In this document: positions 32,454 to 33,070 of the stretch, one piece after another | Position numbering within the stretch: position 1 is the first letter of the stretch | How the letters are laid out: the number at the start of each line of letters is the position of its first letter | From: an uncultured Collinsella sp. | Lineage (GTDB): Bacteria > Actinomycetota > Coriobacteriia > Coriobacteriales > Coriobacteriaceae | DNA: 33,070 nt | Direction: 5' to 3' | Assembly: GCA_938005465.1 (NCBI GenBank) | Contig: CALLNU010000044.1 | Location: 1 to 33,070 of the forward strand | Made by a program: the position numbers and the translations under genes | The notes under the pieces: generated by a model | What the model was told of the DNA's origin: nothing | Seen by the model: only the letters and a program-made list of their open reading frames with translations | Database searches by the model: none

Positions 32454-33070
32454 TGAACAGTGAGTTAATCAGAAAAGATTTTCCAATTTTGGAAACGAAG
32501 GTGAACGGCCATCCGGTTGTTTATTTTGATAACGGCGCTACGACGCAGCGGCCGCTCCCTGTCATGCGGTCGGTCATGAATTATGTAACCCGGAATAACG
32601 GAAATCCCCATCGCGGCGCCCACATTTTTGCCATGTCCGCATCGGAAGCATATGATACGTCTAAAACGGTGATAAAAGATTTCATCGGAGCGAAAAGTGA
32701 AAAAGAAATCATTTACACAAGGAATACGTCGGAAAGTTTGAATCTTGTAGCGCGTTCATATGGGGAAACCCATTTGAAAAAAGGCGACCGTATCCTCATT
32801 CCCGTTTCGGAACACCACTCGAATCTCGTCCCCTGGCAGCGGGCGGCAAAAAAGACGGGAGCCGTTCTTGAATATATGTATGTGGATAAGGAAACAGGAC
32901 GTCTTTCGGAAGGAGAATTGAAAAAGATTGACGATCCCCGTGTAAAGATCCTTGCCTTTGCCCAGGTAAGCAACGTCCTCGGTCTTTCTATCGATGCGAG
33001 GGCTTTAATCAGTCGGGCGCATAAACACGGGGCGGTGGTTGTTCTTGACGGTGCGCAGAGTGCTCCCCAT
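32453..33070 (+). CDS. sufS: SufS cysteine desulfurase (partial, runs off the window)
   Basis: The first 206 codons of a class-V PLP-dependent cysteine desulfurase, which supplies sulfur from cysteine to the Suf scaffold. Family motifs: VYFDNGATTQRPLPVMRSVM, then NNGNPHRGAHIFAMSASEAY, IIYTRNTSESLNLVARSYG, HHSNLVPWQ and VVVLDGAQSAPH (PLP Asp and Gln). The Lys that binds PLP and the active-site Cys would lie beyond the window. ATG 32453 overlaps the sufD stop (TAATG) and GAAGGAGAAA precedes it. It shares the moderate-GC codon use of sufD. Confidence 0.93.
   Translation, partial: MNSELIRKDFPILETKVNGHPVVYFDNGATTQRPLPVMRSVMNYVTRNNGNPHRGAHIFAMSASEAYDTSKTVIKDFIGAKSEKEIIYTRNTSESLNLVARSYGETHLKKGDRILIPVSEHHSNLVPWQRAAKKTGAVLEYMYVDKETGRLSEGELKKIDDPRVKILAFAQVSNVLGLSIDARALISRAHKHGAVVVLDGAQSAPH

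Overview
The bulk of the window (about 0.5-30.5 kb) looks like a gut Coriobacteriia genome, most likely Collinsella or a close relative. This is inferred from its high GC with strong G/C preference at third codon positions, a large glycosyltransferase cluster, a sortase-anchored surface protein with an MPKTG signal, and an Rrf2 regulator divergent from sufC-sufB. No rRNA or tRNA gene and no CRISPR array was seen, so the genus is inference.

Layout. (1) 1-600: the 3' part of an RbsD/FucU-type sugar mutarotase gene with its terminator, joined to a 92-bp leader repeat that recurs at 14.8 kb. (2) 1.1-8.3 kb: insertion-sequence debris. It holds a nearly complete IS1595-type element carrying a RelB/DinJ-like antitoxin, and fragments of IS30, IS110, a second IS30-like, ISL3 and IS3 transposases. 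A DUF4869 gene, an HNH-nuclease/nucleotidyltransferase gene pair and a DNA-methyltransferase remnant lie among them. (3) 8.3-15.5 kb: a defence and toxin-antitoxin island. It has a complete SIR2-HerA pair, a RhuM-Fic fusion, an AbiE pair with a frameshifted antitoxin, and a beheaded AAA ATPase. A broken duplicate of the end of a glycosyltransferase gene lies on its left side and the intact gene on its right. (4) 15.7-23.9 kb: five co-directional minus-strand glycosyltransferase genes and one divergent GlfT-like glycosyltransferase, probably for a surface polysaccharide. (5) 23.9-28.5 kb: an AAA-ATPase-like protein, a secreted MPKTG-anchored protein and an MNT/HEPN (HI0073/HI0074-type) pair. 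(6) 28.5-33.07 kb: an Rrf2 regulator divergent from the Suf iron-sulfur operon sufC-sufB-sufD-sufS.

The window appears chimeric. Inside sufB, at about 30.53-30.55 kb, codon use switches abruptly from GC-rich Collinsella style to a moderate-GC style that continues through sufD and sufS and resembles Negativicutes such as Dialister. The reading frame stays open across the switch. The extreme left end (rbsD) may also be foreign. Assembly chimerism is the simplest explanation.

The best candidates for unusual biology are the HNH-nuclease/minimal-nucleotidyltransferase operon (4.3-5.8 kb), the SIR2-HerA module (a known defence type), the AbiE antitoxin broken in a C8 tract, an IS1595 element with an antitoxin but no visible toxin, a repeated leader hairpin that would hide a ribosome-binding site, and a 19-residue hydrophobic peptide ORF resembling type I toxins.
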